From: Arthrobacter sp. YN
GTDB taxonomy: Bacteria > Actinomycetota > Actinomycetes > Actinomycetales > Micrococcaceae
Direction: 5' to 3'
Assembly (NCBI RefSeq): GCF_002224285.1
Contig: NZ_CP022436.1
Location: 3,658,001-3,722,000, forward strand
Length of the DNA: 64,000 nt
The translations under genes and the position numbers were made by a program. The notes beneath the pieces are model-generated. The model had not been told where the DNA came from. It did not search any database and saw nothing but the letters and a program-made list of their open reading frames with translations. Of this stretch, positions 8,701 to 24,916 are shown piece by piece. How positions within the stretch are numbered: position 1 is the stretch's first letter; the number at the start of each line of letters is the position of its first letter.

Positions 8701-10151
8701 TGCAGGCCCAGACAGGACAGGGCGTCGTTCCACCACTGCCGAAGCTTCAGTCGCTCTCCCCCGAGCGCAACCCCCAGAGACTGGACTCCACAGCAAATGA
8801 CCGCGGCAAACATCACTGCACTGACATCCGCTGCGGCGTCCCACACCACTCCCAGCAACGCCAGCGTCAGCGTTGCGCGCGCGCCATAGGCGTGCTGCAG
8901 CCTGTACCGCGCCTGCGGAATGAAGGCCATGACGGCGAAGTACAAGCCGCACATCAGCATGACCAGCGGGTATTCACCCTTGGCCAGGAGATGCGGCGTG
9001 ACCGTGACCGCAAGCGCCACCAACGGGACAACATAGGGATGGAGCGCCATCAGCGGACGGACATAAAGCGGTGGCAGCCAACGGGGACGAACCAGTGCAC
9101 CCAGGGTCAGGACAATGGCTACCCCGATCAGCGCCGTGAAGTACCAGACCAAGGCGCCGCCCAGCACGGAAACTCCGGACCACGCGGTAGAGACAACGAA
9201 GCTGAGGGAAAGGAAAGCCAGGACCTTGTTATCCAGGCGAACCGCGGTATAGGCATACACAGCTGTTCCCAGCAGTGAGGTGACCAGCCACGCGGCAGGA
9301 CCGTTGGGCAGCACAAAGTTGTACATGGCAAGGCCCGTCACGGGAATGAGCGCCAGTCCCGTGCCGACGAAGGCAACTGCGGCTGGACGCAACCGTGGAA
9401 TTTTGGCATGGATGACCAAACCGGCAACGTAGAAAAGGGTGGTGATGAAGCAGATGCCTGCGAAGCGGAAGAGTGCAGGGAGGCTTGTCCCCACAAAGAG
9501 GGCACCTGCGGCGACCAAAAGAAGACTGGCCACGTAGAGCGTGACGTTGATGTTTTGTTGGTCGCGCTTGGCTTTGCGCGCCGCGGCTGCTTCGGGAGTT
9601 TCCCGCCGTATCGGCGCCTGCTGGCCCGCCGACCACTGCGGCTGTGCTGCGATGACGGGACGCTGCGGAACCGCGGGAGGTTGAACGCCCGACGCCGGCA
9701 TGGGGGCCTGCGCTGGGAACGGCGCGGCCACGTGGGTCCGTGGATGCACGGAGGGCGGCACGGGGGCCTGCGCTGGGAACGGCGCGGCCACGTGGGTCGG
9801 TGGATGCATGGAGGGCGGCACGGGGGCCTGCGCTGGGAACGGCGCGGCCACGTGCGTCGGTGGATGCAGTGGTGCTGATGCAGGCGTCACGGCGGGGCCT
9901 GCACCGGAGGTTGCGTGAGCCGGAGCAGCAGGTGGCTGGGGTGTCGAGACCTCTGCAGCCTGCATCTTGGCCTCGGCGTCGCGCCAGCCGGCCATGTGGC
10001 CTGCCAGATAGCCGGCCTGGTAGGCGCGGTGCTCAGCCGTCCCTGTGGTGGCAGCGGCGCCCGCGGCATCTTTCCGCCCCCGGCCTCGACCGATGGCACT
10101 GCTCACCGCCGCTGTTACAGCAAGGAGTATCAGTACTAGCAGGACTTCCAT
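5712..10151 (-). CDS. Giant polytopic membrane protein, 1479 aa, unknown function
   Basis: This is the longest single reading frame in the window. It opens with a hydrophobic segment (residues 1-22) and a basic cluster RGRGRK. A Pro/Ala-rich linker follows (about 65-185) containing three 20-residue repeats built on HPPTHVAAPFPAQAPVP. A basic segment (RKAKRDQQN) leads into an almost unbroken array of hydrophobic helices from about residue 200 to 1420. The tail is Gly/Ser/Pro/Asp-rich (GSASPDGVNRGTASPD) and hydrophilic. I see no catalytic motif, ATP site or transporter signature. ATG 10151 is preceded by AAGGAG. It lies downstream of tuf but is separated from it by a terminator. The short repeats and very long membrane array suggest an envelope role, but that is inference. 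Confidence 0.85.
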   Translation of the reverse strand: MEVLLVLILLAVTAAVSSAIGRGRGRKDAAGAAATTGTAEHRAYQAGYLAGHMAGWRDAEAKMQAAEVSTPQPPAAPAHATSGAGPAVTPASAPLHPPTHVAAPFPAQAPVPPSMHPPTHVAAPFPAQAPVPPSVHPRTHVAAPFPAQAPMPASGVQPPAVPQRPVIAAQPQWSAGQQAPIRRETPEAAAARKAKRDQQNINVTLYVASLLLVAAGALFVGTSLPALFRFAGICFITTLFYVAGLVIHAKIPRLRPAAVAFVGTGLALIPVTGLAMYNFVLPNGPAAWLVTSLLGTAVYAYTAVRLDNKVLAFLSLSFVVSTAWSGVSVLGGALVWYFTALIGVAIVLTLGALVRPRWLPPLYVRPLMALHPYVVPLVALAVTVTPHLLAKGEYPLVMLMCGLYFAVMAFIPQARYRLQHAYGARATLTLALLGVVWDAAADVSAVMFAAVICCGVQSLGVALGGERLKLRQWWNDALSCLGLQLVTAAILTVVLALGAYGLPVYVPLTVAMVTAMVVGWKLGNGTEFAPGVVLAVSLPLMGLLGAWPVSALLASTALYWSVRAAVHPAAFRQPLVLAARIAVTAAVPTAVAGVFADNPDRIALSLVALVAAAAVQQMVSAWLERAGVHLFVPQATLAGFGGLAVVGLLVLPFVDRAAGHPLVGTAVLLVLFAGVASGALLFPPTRQSNAGVGSWRPTLGEALAPAAAMVAGAVASATVSMALGNVALLVAVAYFAATAFRIPVSFHRQSYWWLARAAGTVLAGSAYFDAIRHGWSFRVAGELPTVALVIAVAGAVQLVLPLRQSSRRRFPHASMVDAGVVVAVMAGTATVLTISMAAGEQLLRGSWQPGVAAIATALAALLCGVVLRGHPAAWLFAPTALVLLLALRLGSVRDVEILLGLFAAYSCFMVAVTKGRLVRGAYMLGLRVLSLAFIGVLVGDLSESTTTVSMTMAVVLVLQHAATWIQRSRGVDIAFQQAVVWATLAAQLLLPAAYLLAGSYDGGGRWVVLIELGLSAASAVIAWRLLGIQGTQYFGIPAVVCGVIASGPSLTFPSGTWMSQPLLDRAQVPVVLLGLAAVLVVVRVARAALRPGQHATVRPEQRAAGQVAERWFWFIAAMTFVVAGGLLTLGVSYSLTGLAVLVLASVLFAASHVEHLPVLYLGAAPSTLVGAVPAVEGLLRDMAPGVWSDYAPWLVGGVGTAVLLYAAKRLGGAAIGGQPLRRNALTGTAAVALASSAAVGMIRDETSWVGFVLVVATGALVVVEIPNSKWLAGEIAALASLAALQRAVLFVGDTGPDWFWTVQWYVVSGAVLAGLRYMKGRRREGLLRLAIAAGALSLTSLGTIFGGTAPQQLYVLVGHAVLLVAGLLLAERAMVWWGAVGVALSVMWALRSYAFAMLALVALALIVLAVWRLNRKPQATAGSDAPGGVPPQSFGPGSASPDGVNRGTASPDSAHPDGGYPGNASSGNVPREQDRDGIR
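9702..9868. repeat. 60-bp tandem repeat, about 2.8 copies
   Basis: Three successive units with a period of exactly 60 bp share GGGGGCCTGCGCTGGGAAC followed by GGCGCGGCCACGTG. Each unit encodes 20 residues of the Pro/Ala-rich linker of the large membrane protein, so the frame is preserved. The units differ at only a few positions, which suggests recent or homogenised duplication and a copy number that may vary between strains. Confidence 0.92.
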
Positions 10152-10224
10152 GGCTACTCCTTGATGTCACGGGAATCTGGCATTTCGCCCGCGTTTATCC
10201 AATCGATAGAGTAACTGTACCAAA

Positions 10225-10258
10225 AAGAACCCCACCGCCGAAACGGTGGGGTCCTTCT
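10225..10258 (-). terminator. Rho-independent terminator of tuf
   Basis: The stem ACCCCACCG / CGGTGGGGT (10229-10237 and 10244-10252) has a short loop and is followed on the minus strand by TTCTTTTT. It lies about 50 bp after the tuf stop and ends the str operon. Confidence 0.85.
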
Positions 10259-10306
10259 TGAATGACTACCGGTTTAGCCGGAAGGTCACCGATCTACAAG
10301 TAGTGA

Positions 10307-11497
10307 CTACTTGATGATGCTGGTGACACGTCCCGAACCAACGGTGCGGCCGCCTTCGCGGATAGCGAAGCCGAGGCCCTCTTCCATAGCGATCGGCTGG
10401 ATGAGCGCAACGGTCATCTCAGTGTTGTCGCCAGGCATAACCATTTCCGTGCCTTCCGGCAGGGTGATAACGCCGGTTACGTCCGTGGTACGGAAGTAGA
10501 ACTGCGGGCGGTAGTTGGAGTAGAACGGGTTGTGACGTCCGCCTTCGTCCTTGGACAGGATGTAGACGTTAGCCTCGAAGTCGGTGTGCGGGGTGATTGA
10601 ACCCGGCTTGACGACAACCTGGCCACGCTCGACATCGTCGCGCTTCAGACCGCGGAGCAGGAGGCCACAGTTCTCGCCGGCCCATGCTTCGTCGAGCTGC
10701 TTGTGGAACATCTCGATACCGGTAACCGTGGTCTTCTGGATCGGGCGGATGCCAACGATCTCGACCTCGGAGTTGATGGCGAGGGTTCCACGCTCGGCGC
10801 GGCCCGTAACAACGGTGCCACGACCGGTGATCGTGAAGACGTCTTCGATCGGCATCAGGAACGGCTTGTCGCGGTCACGTACGGGGTCCGGAACGGACTC
10901 GTCGACTGCTGCCATCAGGTCCTGGACGGACTTGACCCAAACCGGGTCGCCTTCCAGAGCCTTGAGGCCGGAAACGCGAACAACCGGAGCCTCATCGCCA
11001 TCGAAGCCCTGCGAGCTCAGGAGCTCACGAACTTCCATTTCGACGAGGTCGAGGAGTTCTTCGTCATCAACCATGTCGGACTTGTTCAGTGCGACCAGCA
11101 GGTAGGGAACGCCAACCTGGCGGGCGAGCAGAACGTGCTCACGGGTCTGAGCCATCGGACCATCGGTTGCAGCAACCACGAGGATTGCGCCGTCCATCTG
11201 GGCAGCACCGGTGATCATGTTCTTGATGTAGTCAGCGTGACCCGGGGCGTCTACGTGTGCGTAGTGGCGCTTCTCGGTCTGGTACTCCACGTGGGAGATG
11301 TTGATGGTAATACCACGCTGGCGCTCTTCCGGAGCAGAGTCAATCGACGCGAAGTCGCGCTGCTCGTTGAGATCCGGGTACTGGTCGTACAGCACCTTGG
11401 AAATGGCGGCAGTCAGCGTCGTCTTACCGTGGTCAACGTGACCAATGGTGCCGATGTTGACGTGCGGCTTAGTCCGCTCGAACTTTGCCTTTGCCAC
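10307..11497 (-). CDS. tuf: Elongation factor Tu
   Basis: The 396-residue GTPase delivers aminoacyl-tRNA to the ribosome. It shows the G1 loop GHVDHGKT (19-26), DAPGHADYI (G3), NKSD (G4) and the full beta-barrel domains 2 and 3 ending RVTSIIK. The start is GTG at 11497 with a perfect AGGAGG five bases upstream, consistent with very high expression. It is the last gene of the str operon (rpsL-rpsG-fusA-tuf), separated from fusA by about 230 bp that may hold an additional promoter. A terminator follows. Confidence 0.99.
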   Translation of the reverse strand: MAKAKFERTKPHVNIGTIGHVDHGKTTLTAAISKVLYDQYPDLNEQRDFASIDSAPEERQRGITINISHVEYQTEKRHYAHVDAPGHADYIKNMITGAAQMDGAILVVAATDGPMAQTREHVLLARQVGVPYLLVALNKSDMVDDEELLDLVEMEVRELLSSQGFDGDEAPVVRVSGLKALEGDPVWVKSVQDLMAAVDESVPDPVRDRDKPFLMPIEDVFTITGRGTVVTGRAERGTLAINSEVEIVGIRPIQKTTVTGIEMFHKQLDEAWAGENCGLLLRGLKRDDVERGQVVVKPGSITPHTDFEANVYILSKDEGGRHNPFYSNYRPQFYFRTTDVTGVITLPEGTEMVMPGDNTEMTVALIQPIAMEEGLGFAIREGGRTVGSGRVTSIIK

Positions 11498-11727
11498 AGG
11501 TTCCTCCTAGAAAGATTTCAAGTGAAGTGCTCCTCGGCCGCGCTTTTCGCGGCAGAAACTTTAGCAAGTCTACTTGGGGGCTTGGTTTTGGTGAAATTGC
11601 AGATTCAGGAACCAATAGTAGTTCCTCGAGCCTGTTTGCGCAGGGCCGGGCCGCGGCTGTCGCCGCAGCCCCGCCTCACGCGCTTAGATGCCTTCCCGAT
11701 ACCGGAATTGCATCCGTTACCGGGAGA

Positions 11728-13842
11728 TTACTCGCCGCGGGTTTTCTGGATGATCTCGTCGGCAACTGCCTTCGGGACCTCCGCGTAGCTGTTGAACGTC
11801 ATGGAGTACACAGCGCGACCCTGGGTCTTGGACCGGAGGTCACCGATGTAGCCGAACATGCCGGACAGCGGAACGTGTGCACGGATAACCTTGACACCTG
11901 CCGCGTCTTCCATGGACTGCATCTGGCCACGACGGGCGTTCAGGTCACCAATAACATCACCCATGTATTCCTCAGGTGTGCGGACCTCAACATCCATCAG
12001 CGGTTCAAGCAGAACAGGGTTCGCCTTGCGTGCGGCTTCCTTGAAAGCCATACGGCCGGCGATCTTGAACGCCATTTCCGAGGAGTCAACATCGTGGGAC
12101 GCGCCATCAATCAGCGTGGCCTTGATGCCGACAACCGGGTAACCAGCCAGGACGCCGTCGTTCAGTGCATCCTGGATACCAGCGTCAACGGACGGGATGT
12201 ATTCACGCGGAACGCGGCCACCAGTGACCTTGTTCTCGAATGCGTACAGCTCGCCTGAAGCGGTGTCCATGGGTTCGATCGCGATCTGGATCTTTGCGAA
12301 CTGACCCGAACCACCGGTCTGCTTCTTGTGCGTGTAGTCATGACGCTCGACTGCGCGCTTGATGGTTTCGCGGTAAGCAACCTGCGGCTTGCCAACGTTT
12401 GCCTCGACCTTGAATTCGCGGCGCATGCGGTCCACCAGGATGTCCAGATGGAGCTCGCCCATGCCGGCGATGATGGTCTGGCCCGTGTCTTCGTTGAGGG
12501 AGACCTGGAAGGTCGGGTCCTCAGCGGAGAGCTTCTGGATGGCCGTGGAGAGCTTCTCCTGGTCACCCTTGGTGTTGGGCTCGATGGCAACCGAGATCAC
12601 GGGCTCCGGGAAGCTCATGGACTCGAGGACGATCTGGTTGTTGGAATCACACAGGGTGTCACCCGTGGTGGTGTCCTTCAGACCGATAGCTGCGTAGATG
12701 TGGCCGGCGGTAGCGCCCTCAACGGGCATTTCCTTGTTGGCGTGCATCTGGAACAGCTTGCCGATGCGTTCCTTCTTGCCCTTGGTGGAGTTGACCACCT
12801 GGGCGCCTGCCTCAACGTGACCGGAGTACACGCGGACGAAGGTCAGCTGACCGAAGAACGGGTGCGCAGCAATCTTGAAGGCGAGGGCCGAGAACGGCTC
12901 GTCTGCAGAGGGCTTGCGGGTGAGTTCCTTCTCTTCGTCGCGGGGATCGTGACCGATCATCGGCGGGACGTCGAGCGGGTTCGGCAGGAAGTCAACAACA
13001 GCGTCAAGCATCGGCTGGACACCGCGGTTCTTGAAAGCAGAACCACAGAACACCGGGTAGAGCTCGGAGTTGATGGTCATCTTGCGGATGCCGGCCTTCA
13101 GTTCCTCAAGGGTGAGTTCTTCACCTTCGAGGTACTTCTCCATGAGCTCTTCGGAAGCCTCGGCCACAGTCTCTACGAGCTGTGCACGGTACTCTTCAGC
13201 CTTGGCCTGGAGGTCCGCCGGGATTTCCTGCACTTCGTAGGAAGCGCCCATGGTGACGTCACCCTTTGCGTCGCCAGGCCAAACCAGGGCGCGCATTTCG
13301 AGAAGGTCAACAACACCGATGAAGTCGTTCTCAGCGCCGATGGGCAGCTGCATAACCAGCGGCTTGGCACCAAGACGGGAGATGATGGTGTCTACGGTGA
13401 AGTAGAAGTCAGCGCCCAGCTTGTCCATCTTGTTGACGAAGCAGATACGCGGAACGTTGTACTTGTCAGCCTGGCGCCAAACAGTCTCGGACTGCGGCTC
13501 CACGCCTTCCTTGCCGTCGAACACTGCAACTGCACCGTCGAGGACGCGCAAGGAGCGCTCAACCTCAACAGTGAAGTCAACGTGGCCCGGGGTGTCGATG
13601 ATGTTGATCTGGTTCTTGTCCCAGAAGCAAGTCACGGCGGCAGACGTGATGGTGATGCCGCGTTCCTTTTCCTGTTCCATCCAGTCAGTCGTCGAAGCGC
13701 CGTCGTGCGTCTCGCCGATCTTGTGGTTCACACCCGTGTAGAACAGGATGCGCTCGGTAGTGGTGGTCTTGCCGGCATCAATGTGGGCCATGATGCCGAT
13801 ATTGCGGACCTTATTAAGGTCGGTAAGCACGTCCTGTGCCAC
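11728..13842 (-). CDS. fusA: Elongation factor G
   Basis: The 704-residue translocase GTPase has the G1 motif [15 protein letters not shown] near residue 19, [16 protein letters not shown] (G3), [10 protein letters not shown] (G4) and complete domains II-V. It drives ribosomal translocation and, with RRF, recycling. The start is GTG at 13842 with a GGGAGA site upstream. It lies 69 nt after rpsG in the standard str order. I see no obvious fusidic-acid resistance deletion, although point changes were not compared systematically. Confidence 0.99.
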   Translation of the reverse strand: MAQDVLTDLNKVRNIGIMAHIDAGKTTTTERILFYTGVNHKIGETHDGASTTDWMEQEKERGITITSAAVTCFWDKNQINIIDTPGHVDFTVEVERSLRVLDGAVAVFDGKEGVEPQSETVWRQADKYNVPRICFVNKMDKLGADFYFTVDTIISRLGAKPLVMQLPIGAENDFIGVVDLLEMRALVWPGDAKGDVTMGASYEVQEIPADLQAKAEEYRAQLVETVAEASEELMEKYLEGEELTLEELKAGIRKMTINSELYPVFCGSAFKNRGVQPMLDAVVDFLPNPLDVPPMIGHDPRDEEKELTRKPSADEPFSALAFKIAAHPFFGQLTFVRVYSGHVEAGAQVVNSTKGKKERIGKLFQMHANKEMPVEGATAGHIYAAIGLKDTTTGDTLCDSNNQIVLESMSFPEPVISVAIEPNTKGDQEKLSTAIQKLSAEDPTFQVSLNEDTGQTIIAGMGELHLDILVDRMRREFKVEANVGKPQVAYRETIKRAVERHDYTHKKQTGGSGQFAKIQIAIEPMDTASGELYAFENKVTGGRVPREYIPSVDAGIQDALNDGVLAGYPVVGIKATLIDGASHDVDSSEMAFKIAGRMAFKEAARKANPVLLEPLMDVEVRTPEEYMGDVIGDLNARRGQMQSMEDAAGVKVIRAHVPLSGMFGYIGDLRSKTQGRAVYSMTFNSYAEVPKAVADEIIQKTRGE

Positions 13843-13872
13843 GGGGTCTCCCTTTCGGATGGACTACACGTT

Positions 13873-13899
13873 CGCCGCCGGCTCAGTGAGCCGGCGGCG
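13873..13899. other. Perfect 13-bp inverted repeat between rpsG and fusA
   Basis: CGCCGCCGGCTCA (13873-13885) and its exact complement (13887-13899) flank a single base. There is no T-tract on the minus strand, so it is not a good intrinsic terminator. It may act as an mRNA processing, stability or partial termination element between the S7 and EF-G cistrons; that is inference. Confidence 0.6.
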
Positions 13900-13911
13900 T
13901 CCGGAAAGTTT

Positions 13912-14382
13912 TTACCAGCGGTAGTGTGCGAAGGCCTTGTTGGACTCGGCCATCTTGTGGGTGTCTTCGCGACGCTTCACAGCGGCACCAAGACCATTGG
14001 AGGCATCCAGGATTTCGTTCTGGAGGCGCTCGGTCATGGTCTTCTCGCGGCGGGCCTTGGAGTAGCCCACGAGCCAACGCAGAGCGAGGGCGGTGGAGCG
14101 ACCCGGCTTGACCTCAACCGGAACCTGGTAAGTAGCGCCACCAACACGGCGTGAACGTACCTCGAGGGAAGGCTTGACGTTGTCCATGGCCTTCTTGAGA
14201 GCGGCAACGGGGTCGCCGCCGGACTTGGCACGTGCACCTTCAAGTGCACCGTAAACGATGCGCTCTGCGGTGGACTTCTTGCCGTCGACAAGAACCTTGT
14301 TGATCAGCTGAGTGACCAACGGGGAGCCGTAAACGGGATCGGAAACTAGCGGCCGCTTCGGGGCCGGACCCTTGCGAGGCAT
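13912..14382 (-). CDS. rpsG: 30S ribosomal protein S7
   Basis: The product is 156 residues starting [19 protein letters not shown], the typical start. The frame stays open upstream into rpsL, but ATG 14382 matches the family and lies 1 bp after the rpsL stop. S7 nucleates assembly of the 30S head and contacts the E-site. Conserved features include [11 protein letters not shown] and [10 protein letters not shown]. It is coupled to rpsL. Confidence 0.98.
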   Translation of the reverse strand: MPRKGPAPKRPLVSDPVYGSPLVTQLINKVLVDGKKSTAERIVYGALEGARAKSGGDPVAALKKAMDNVKPSLEVRSRRVGGATYQVPVEVKPGRSTALALRWLVGYSKARREKTMTERLQNEILDASNGLGAAVKRREDTHKMAESNKAFAHYRW

Positions 14383-14383
14383 A

Positions 14384-14758
14384 TTACTTCTTCTCCATCT
14401 TTGCGCCGTAACGGCTGCGAGCCTGCTTGCGGTTCTTGACACCCTGGGTGTCGAGTGCGCCGCGGACGATCTTGTAGCGGACACCCGGAAGGTCCTTCAC
14501 ACGACCACCACGGACGAGCACGATGGAGTGCTCCTGGAGGTTGTGGCCAACACCGGGGATGTAGGCGGTTACTTCTACGCCACCGTTGAGACGCACACGT
14601 GCCACCTTACGGAGAGCCGAGTTCGGCTTCCTGGGGGTGGTGGTGTAAACGCGGGTGCAAACACCGCGGCGCATCGGGCTGCCCTTCAGCGCGGGAGCCT
14701 TGGTCTTGGAGACCTTCGGCGTGCGGCCCTTGCGGACCAGCTGGTTAATCGTAGGCAC
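14384..14758 (-). CDS. rpsL: 30S ribosomal protein S12, K43R form
   Basis: The 124-residue protein starts at GTG 14758 (GTG CCT ACG ATT, read [12 protein letters not shown]), with GGAGA upstream. S12 controls decoding accuracy and is the target region for streptomycin. The decoding loop reads [13 protein letters not shown], where nearly all bacteria have [13 protein letters not shown], so residue 43 is Arg. Its codon is AGG at 14632-14630, one transition away from the preferred Lys codon AAG. Lys43 to Arg is a well-known high-level streptomycin-resistance change in Mycobacterium tuberculosis (K42R in E. coli numbering). The second hotspot, Lys88 in GRVKDLPG, is unchanged. The product is otherwise a normal full-length S12. 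Confidence 0.98.
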   Translation of the reverse strand: MPTINQLVRKGRTPKVSKTKAPALKGSPMRRGVCTRVYTTTPRKPNSALRKVARVRLNGGVEVTAYIPGVGHNLQEHSIVLVRGGRVKDLPGVRYKIVRGALDTQGVKNRKQARSRYGAKMEKK

Positions 14759-15196
14759 TTTCGTGTTCTCCGTTGTTTGATCTCTGCCCCCACACACAGG
14801 CGCCAGCCTGGGTAAACGTGGGAACTTTGGCGTTGCTCGTGCAGCCGGCCGAAACTCCGGTAGGCGTGCAAAAGTGCGGCATTCGTTGCGCATGTTGCCC
14901 GCAACCCGGAAACAGGCTCCACCCAGCACCATGAGAACAAAACCAAAATGATGCTGCGGCGGCCTTCATCCACTGCCACACAGAACAATTACCAAAAGTC
15001 TAGCACGGCTTGATCTAGGGCCTTAATCGGGTGTATGGAGGACGACGGCGCAACCCGGCTGCCGCCGTTTCCTCCACTCCCCCGCCTGGCCGCGCGAAAA
15101 AGCCGGCGCCGTTAACGGGTCCGGCCCCGCACTCATGGAGTACGGGGCCGGACCTTTACGGCGTCAACTCAGCGATGACGGCGCGAGAACAACGGA
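14759..15196. other. Intergenic region between rpoC and rpsL
   Basis: About 440 bases separate rpoC from rpsL, both on the minus strand. The rpoC-proximal half holds a strong hairpin (listed separately). The rpsL-proximal half should hold the str operon promoter. A TAGACT hexamer occurs on the minus strand near 15000, but no good -35 partner was found. No reading frame here looks genuine. Confidence 0.5.
15097..15154 (-). terminator. Putative terminator of rpoBC
   Basis: A perfect 12-bp stem GGTCCGGCCCCG / CGGGGCCGGACC (15118-15129 and 15143-15154) lies about 40 bp after the rpoC stop. On the minus strand it is followed by a second GC-rich element and then CTTTTTC, so termination probably occurs near 15097. 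Confidence 0.7.
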
Positions 15197-19096
<3,900 letters not shown>

Positions 19097-19153
19097 AGGG
19101 TCCCTGTTCTCTCTTGTTCTCTAAATTCTGAAGTCTTGGTTACGGGAAGAGGG

Positions 19154-19198
19154 AGCTGTTCCGACGGACAGTTGTTGAGGCTGCCCGCCGGAACAGCT
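19154..19198. other. Inverted repeat between rpoB and rpoC
   Basis: AGCTGTTCCG (19154-19163) pairs with CGGAACAGCT (19189-19198) directly after the rpoB stop. There is no T-tract, and rpoC must be expressed with rpoB, so it is more likely an mRNA processing or stability hairpin than a terminator. Confidence 0.5.
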
Positions 19199-19199
19199 G

Positions 19200-22706
<3,507 letters not shown>

Positions 22707-22826
22707 GAGGGATCCTTCCACAGACCTTCAGGCGTTTTCAGATCTCCCCCGTTTGCATCCCGCAGAGTGCTCCGCAGGATACTTATTCCGGTTCCGCTAT
22801 ATGACCCGGACCCAGTCCACTCCTTG

Positions 22827-22855
22827 GCTATGCACGTTAAGGAACGGCACGTCAA
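22827..22855 (-). promoter_or_regulatory. Candidate rpoB promoter
   Basis: On the minus strand TTGACG (22855-22850) is followed after 17 bp by CATAGC (22832-22827), about 120 bp before the rpoB start. The -35 is good and the -10 is weak. Two copies of TCATATAGCGG lie on either side (near 22795 and 22885) and could be alternative -10 regions. Confidence 0.4.
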
Positions 22856-23116
22856 TGGCGCAGCTGAGAGGTAAAGCCCACCGCTATATGAAGGCTGAAG
22901 GTTAACAGGGAAGACGCAAATATCTACAATACGGCAAAGCAGCCTTCCTGTCTACCCCAGATCGTCCGTGATTGCAAGCACCGTTGCTGCAGGCACCTAA
23001 GCCGCGGGCTCGTGTGAAGAGATGGAATGCAGCGGGAGGCACAACCGTTGAAAGGGTAGGCTGGCGCACGCCCCGCGATAGCCTTGCACCACCACTCCCG
23101 GATCGGAAGAGAGACC

Positions 23117-24316
23117 ATGACCAACTCCGCTGACGACAATGACGTTGTCATCCTTGCCGCTTCCCGCACCCCACAGGGTCGGCTCAACGGGCAACTGGCG
23201 GGCTTCACCGCCGTCGACCTTGGTGCACATGCCATCACCGCGGCCCTGGCCGCCAGCGGTGTGAAAGCCGAACAGGTGGACGCCGTGATCATGGGGCAGG
23301 TGCTCCAGGCCGGAGCCGGCCAGAACCCGGCCCGCCAGAGCGCTATTGCCGCAGGCGTTGGCTGGAACATCCCTGCCCTGACCATCAACAAGGTGTGCCT
23401 CTCCGGGCTCACTGCCGTCATTGATGCCGCACGGATGATCCGCAGCGGTGACGCCACCGTAGTGGTGGCCGGCGGCCAGGAATCCATGACCCGCGCTCCG
23501 CACCTCCTGCCCGGCTCCCGGCAGGGCTGGACCTACGGTGCCATCCAGGCCTTGGACGTAGCCGCCCACGACGGACTCACTGACGCCTTCGACGGACAGT
23601 CCATGGGCTTGTCCACAGAAACCAAGAACCTCACCCTCGGCATCGACCGCAAGGCACAGGACGAGGTTGCTGCTGCTTCCCACCAGCGTGCCGCTGCCGC
23701 CATCGCGGACGGAACGTTCGACGTCGAAATTGCTCCGGTGAGAGTCAAGCAGCGTAAGGGCGATCCGCTGCTCCTCAGTACGGATGAAGGCGTCCGCCCC
23801 AACACGACAGTGGAAACCCTGGCGCCGCTCAAGGCCGCGTTCGCTACAGACGGCACCATTACGGCCGGGAACTCCTCTCCGCTGTCCGACGGCGCCTCCG
23901 CACTGGTGCTGGCCAGCCGCCGCTTCGCCGAAGACAACGGCCTGGATTACCTGGCCGTTGTGGGAAAACCCGGCCAGGTTGCCGGCCCGGATAACTCACT
24001 GCACTCCCAGCCGTCCAACGCCATTGCCCAAGCGCTGAAGCGGGCCGGCTGGACGGCGGAAGATCTGGACTTCATTGAAATCAATGAAGCGTTCGGCTCC
24101 GTGGCGGTCCAATCCCTCAAGGACCTGCGTTATCCGCTGGAGAAGTGCAACATCCATGGCGGCGCCATTGCCTTGGGCCACCCCATCGGGGCATCCGGCG
24201 CACGGCTCGCGCTGCATGCAGCCCATGAGCTCAAACGCAGGGGAACAGGCAAGGCCGCAGTGTCGCTGTGCGGCGGTGGCGGCCAGGGCGAAGCCCTCCT
24301 CCTGTACCGCGACTGA
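23117..24316 (+). CDS. Acetyl-CoA C-acyltransferase (thiolase)
   Basis: The 399-residue thiolase has the nucleophile Cys94 in NKVCLSGL, GGQESMTRAPH after it, His355 in ALGHPIGASGAR and the general-base Cys385 in CGGGGQG. The chain length and motifs fit biosynthetic or degradative thiolases, which condense or cleave acyl-CoA with acetyl-CoA in the cytosol. The N-terminal motif is more often NKVCGSG, so Leu95 is slightly unusual. ATG 23117 follows GGAAGAGAG and is preferred over an in-frame ATG 11 codons upstream. It sits alone between rpoB (divergent) and the YbaK-like gene, so the pathway is not clear. Confidence 0.93.
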   Translation: MTNSADDNDVVILAASRTPQGRLNGQLAGFTAVDLGAHAITAALAASGVKAEQVDAVIMGQVLQAGAGQNPARQSAIAAGVGWNIPALTINKVCLSGLTAVIDAARMIRSGDATVVVAGGQESMTRAPHLLPGSRQGWTYGAIQALDVAAHDGLTDAFDGQSMGLSTETKNLTLGIDRKAQDEVAAASHQRAAAAIADGTFDVEIAPVRVKQRKGDPLLLSTDEGVRPNTTVETLAPLKAAFATDGTITAGNSSPLSDGASALVLASRRFAEDNGLDYLAVVGKPGQVAGPDNSLHSQPSNAIAQALKRAGWTAEDLDFIEINEAFGSVAVQSLKDLRYPLEKCNIHGGAIALGHPIGASGARLALHAAHELKRRGTGKAAVSLCGGGGQGEALLLYRD

Positions 24317-24362
24317 TGGAGAAACCTGGACTGGCTTTCGAACGAGGACTGGTGGAAACGAC

Positions 24363-24845
24363 GTGAATGAACATATGACGGACGGTGCTGAGAGGTTCCT
24401 GTCCGACGCCGCCGCCCGCGGACTGGACGTTGACGTCGTCGAGCGTCCCGCAGCGCGCAGCCTCGAAGAAGCTGCCGGGATCCTGGGCATCAGCCCTGCG
24501 GACACTGTGAAGTCGTTGGTGGTCAAGCACCGCGATGGCAGCTTCCTGTTCGCACTGATTCCCGGGGACCGCCAGATCTCGTGGCCGAAACTGCGGGCAC
24601 TGGTGGGTGTCAACAAGCTCTCGCTCCCCCACGCCGACGTCGCCTTGGCCGCCACTGGATACGAGCGGGGAACCATTACGCCGTTGGGCAGCACCACGCC
24701 CTGGCCCGTGTACGCCGACGCCACCATCACCGGGCGTCGCATCTCCATGGGCGCAGGTGCCCACGGCCGGAGCGCGTTCGTGGACGCGGACGCCCTCACC
24801 GCCGCACTTGGCGCAGTAGTAGCGGACATCAGCGAACCCAACTAG
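24363..24845 (+). CDS. YbaK/EbsC family aminoacyl-tRNA deacylase
   Basis: The 160-residue product belongs to the YbaK/ProX editing-domain family. It shows the central DTVKSLVVKHRDG with the conserved Lys, FALIPGDRQISWPKLRA and the C-terminal GAGAHGRSAFVD. Family members hydrolyse mischarged aminoacyl-tRNA (for example Cys- or Ala-tRNA-Pro). The frame continues upstream inside the thiolase gene, but GTG 24363, preceded by GGTGGAAACGAC, gives a family-like start; ATG 24375 is an alternative. It lies 46 bp after the thiolase and may share its transcript. Confidence 0.85.
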   Translation: MNEHMTDGAERFLSDAAARGLDVDVVERPAARSLEEAAGILGISPADTVKSLVVKHRDGSFLFALIPGDRQISWPKLRALVGVNKLSLPHADVALAATGYERGTITPLGSTTPWPVYADATITGRRISMGAGAHGRSAFVDADALTAALGAVVADISEPN

Positions 24846-24850
24846 GTGAC

Positions 24851-24888
24851 AGTTGAGGTCGTTCTGACAGCTCAGAACGACCTCAACT
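24851..24888. repeat. Perfect 17-bp palindrome with 4-nt loop
   Basis: AGTTGAGGTCGTTCTGA (24851-24867) and its exact reverse complement (24872-24888) flank CAGC, just after the stop of the YbaK-like gene. The sequence is AT-richer than its surroundings and has no T-tract. It could be a dispersed palindromic repeat or a bidirectional terminator in the convergent space before rplL. Confidence 0.8.
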
Positions 24889-24916
24889 GCGACCTACATG
24901 GGTTCGGTTAAACGCA

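Noticed and set aside
9702..9868. CRISPR-like spacing of repeats.
   Set aside because: The repeats are tandem, in frame and coding, with no spacers and no cas genes nearby.
14491..14500. Second streptomycin hotspot of RpsL (Lys88).
   Set aside because: The motif GRVKDLPG keeps Lys, so only residue 43 is unusual.
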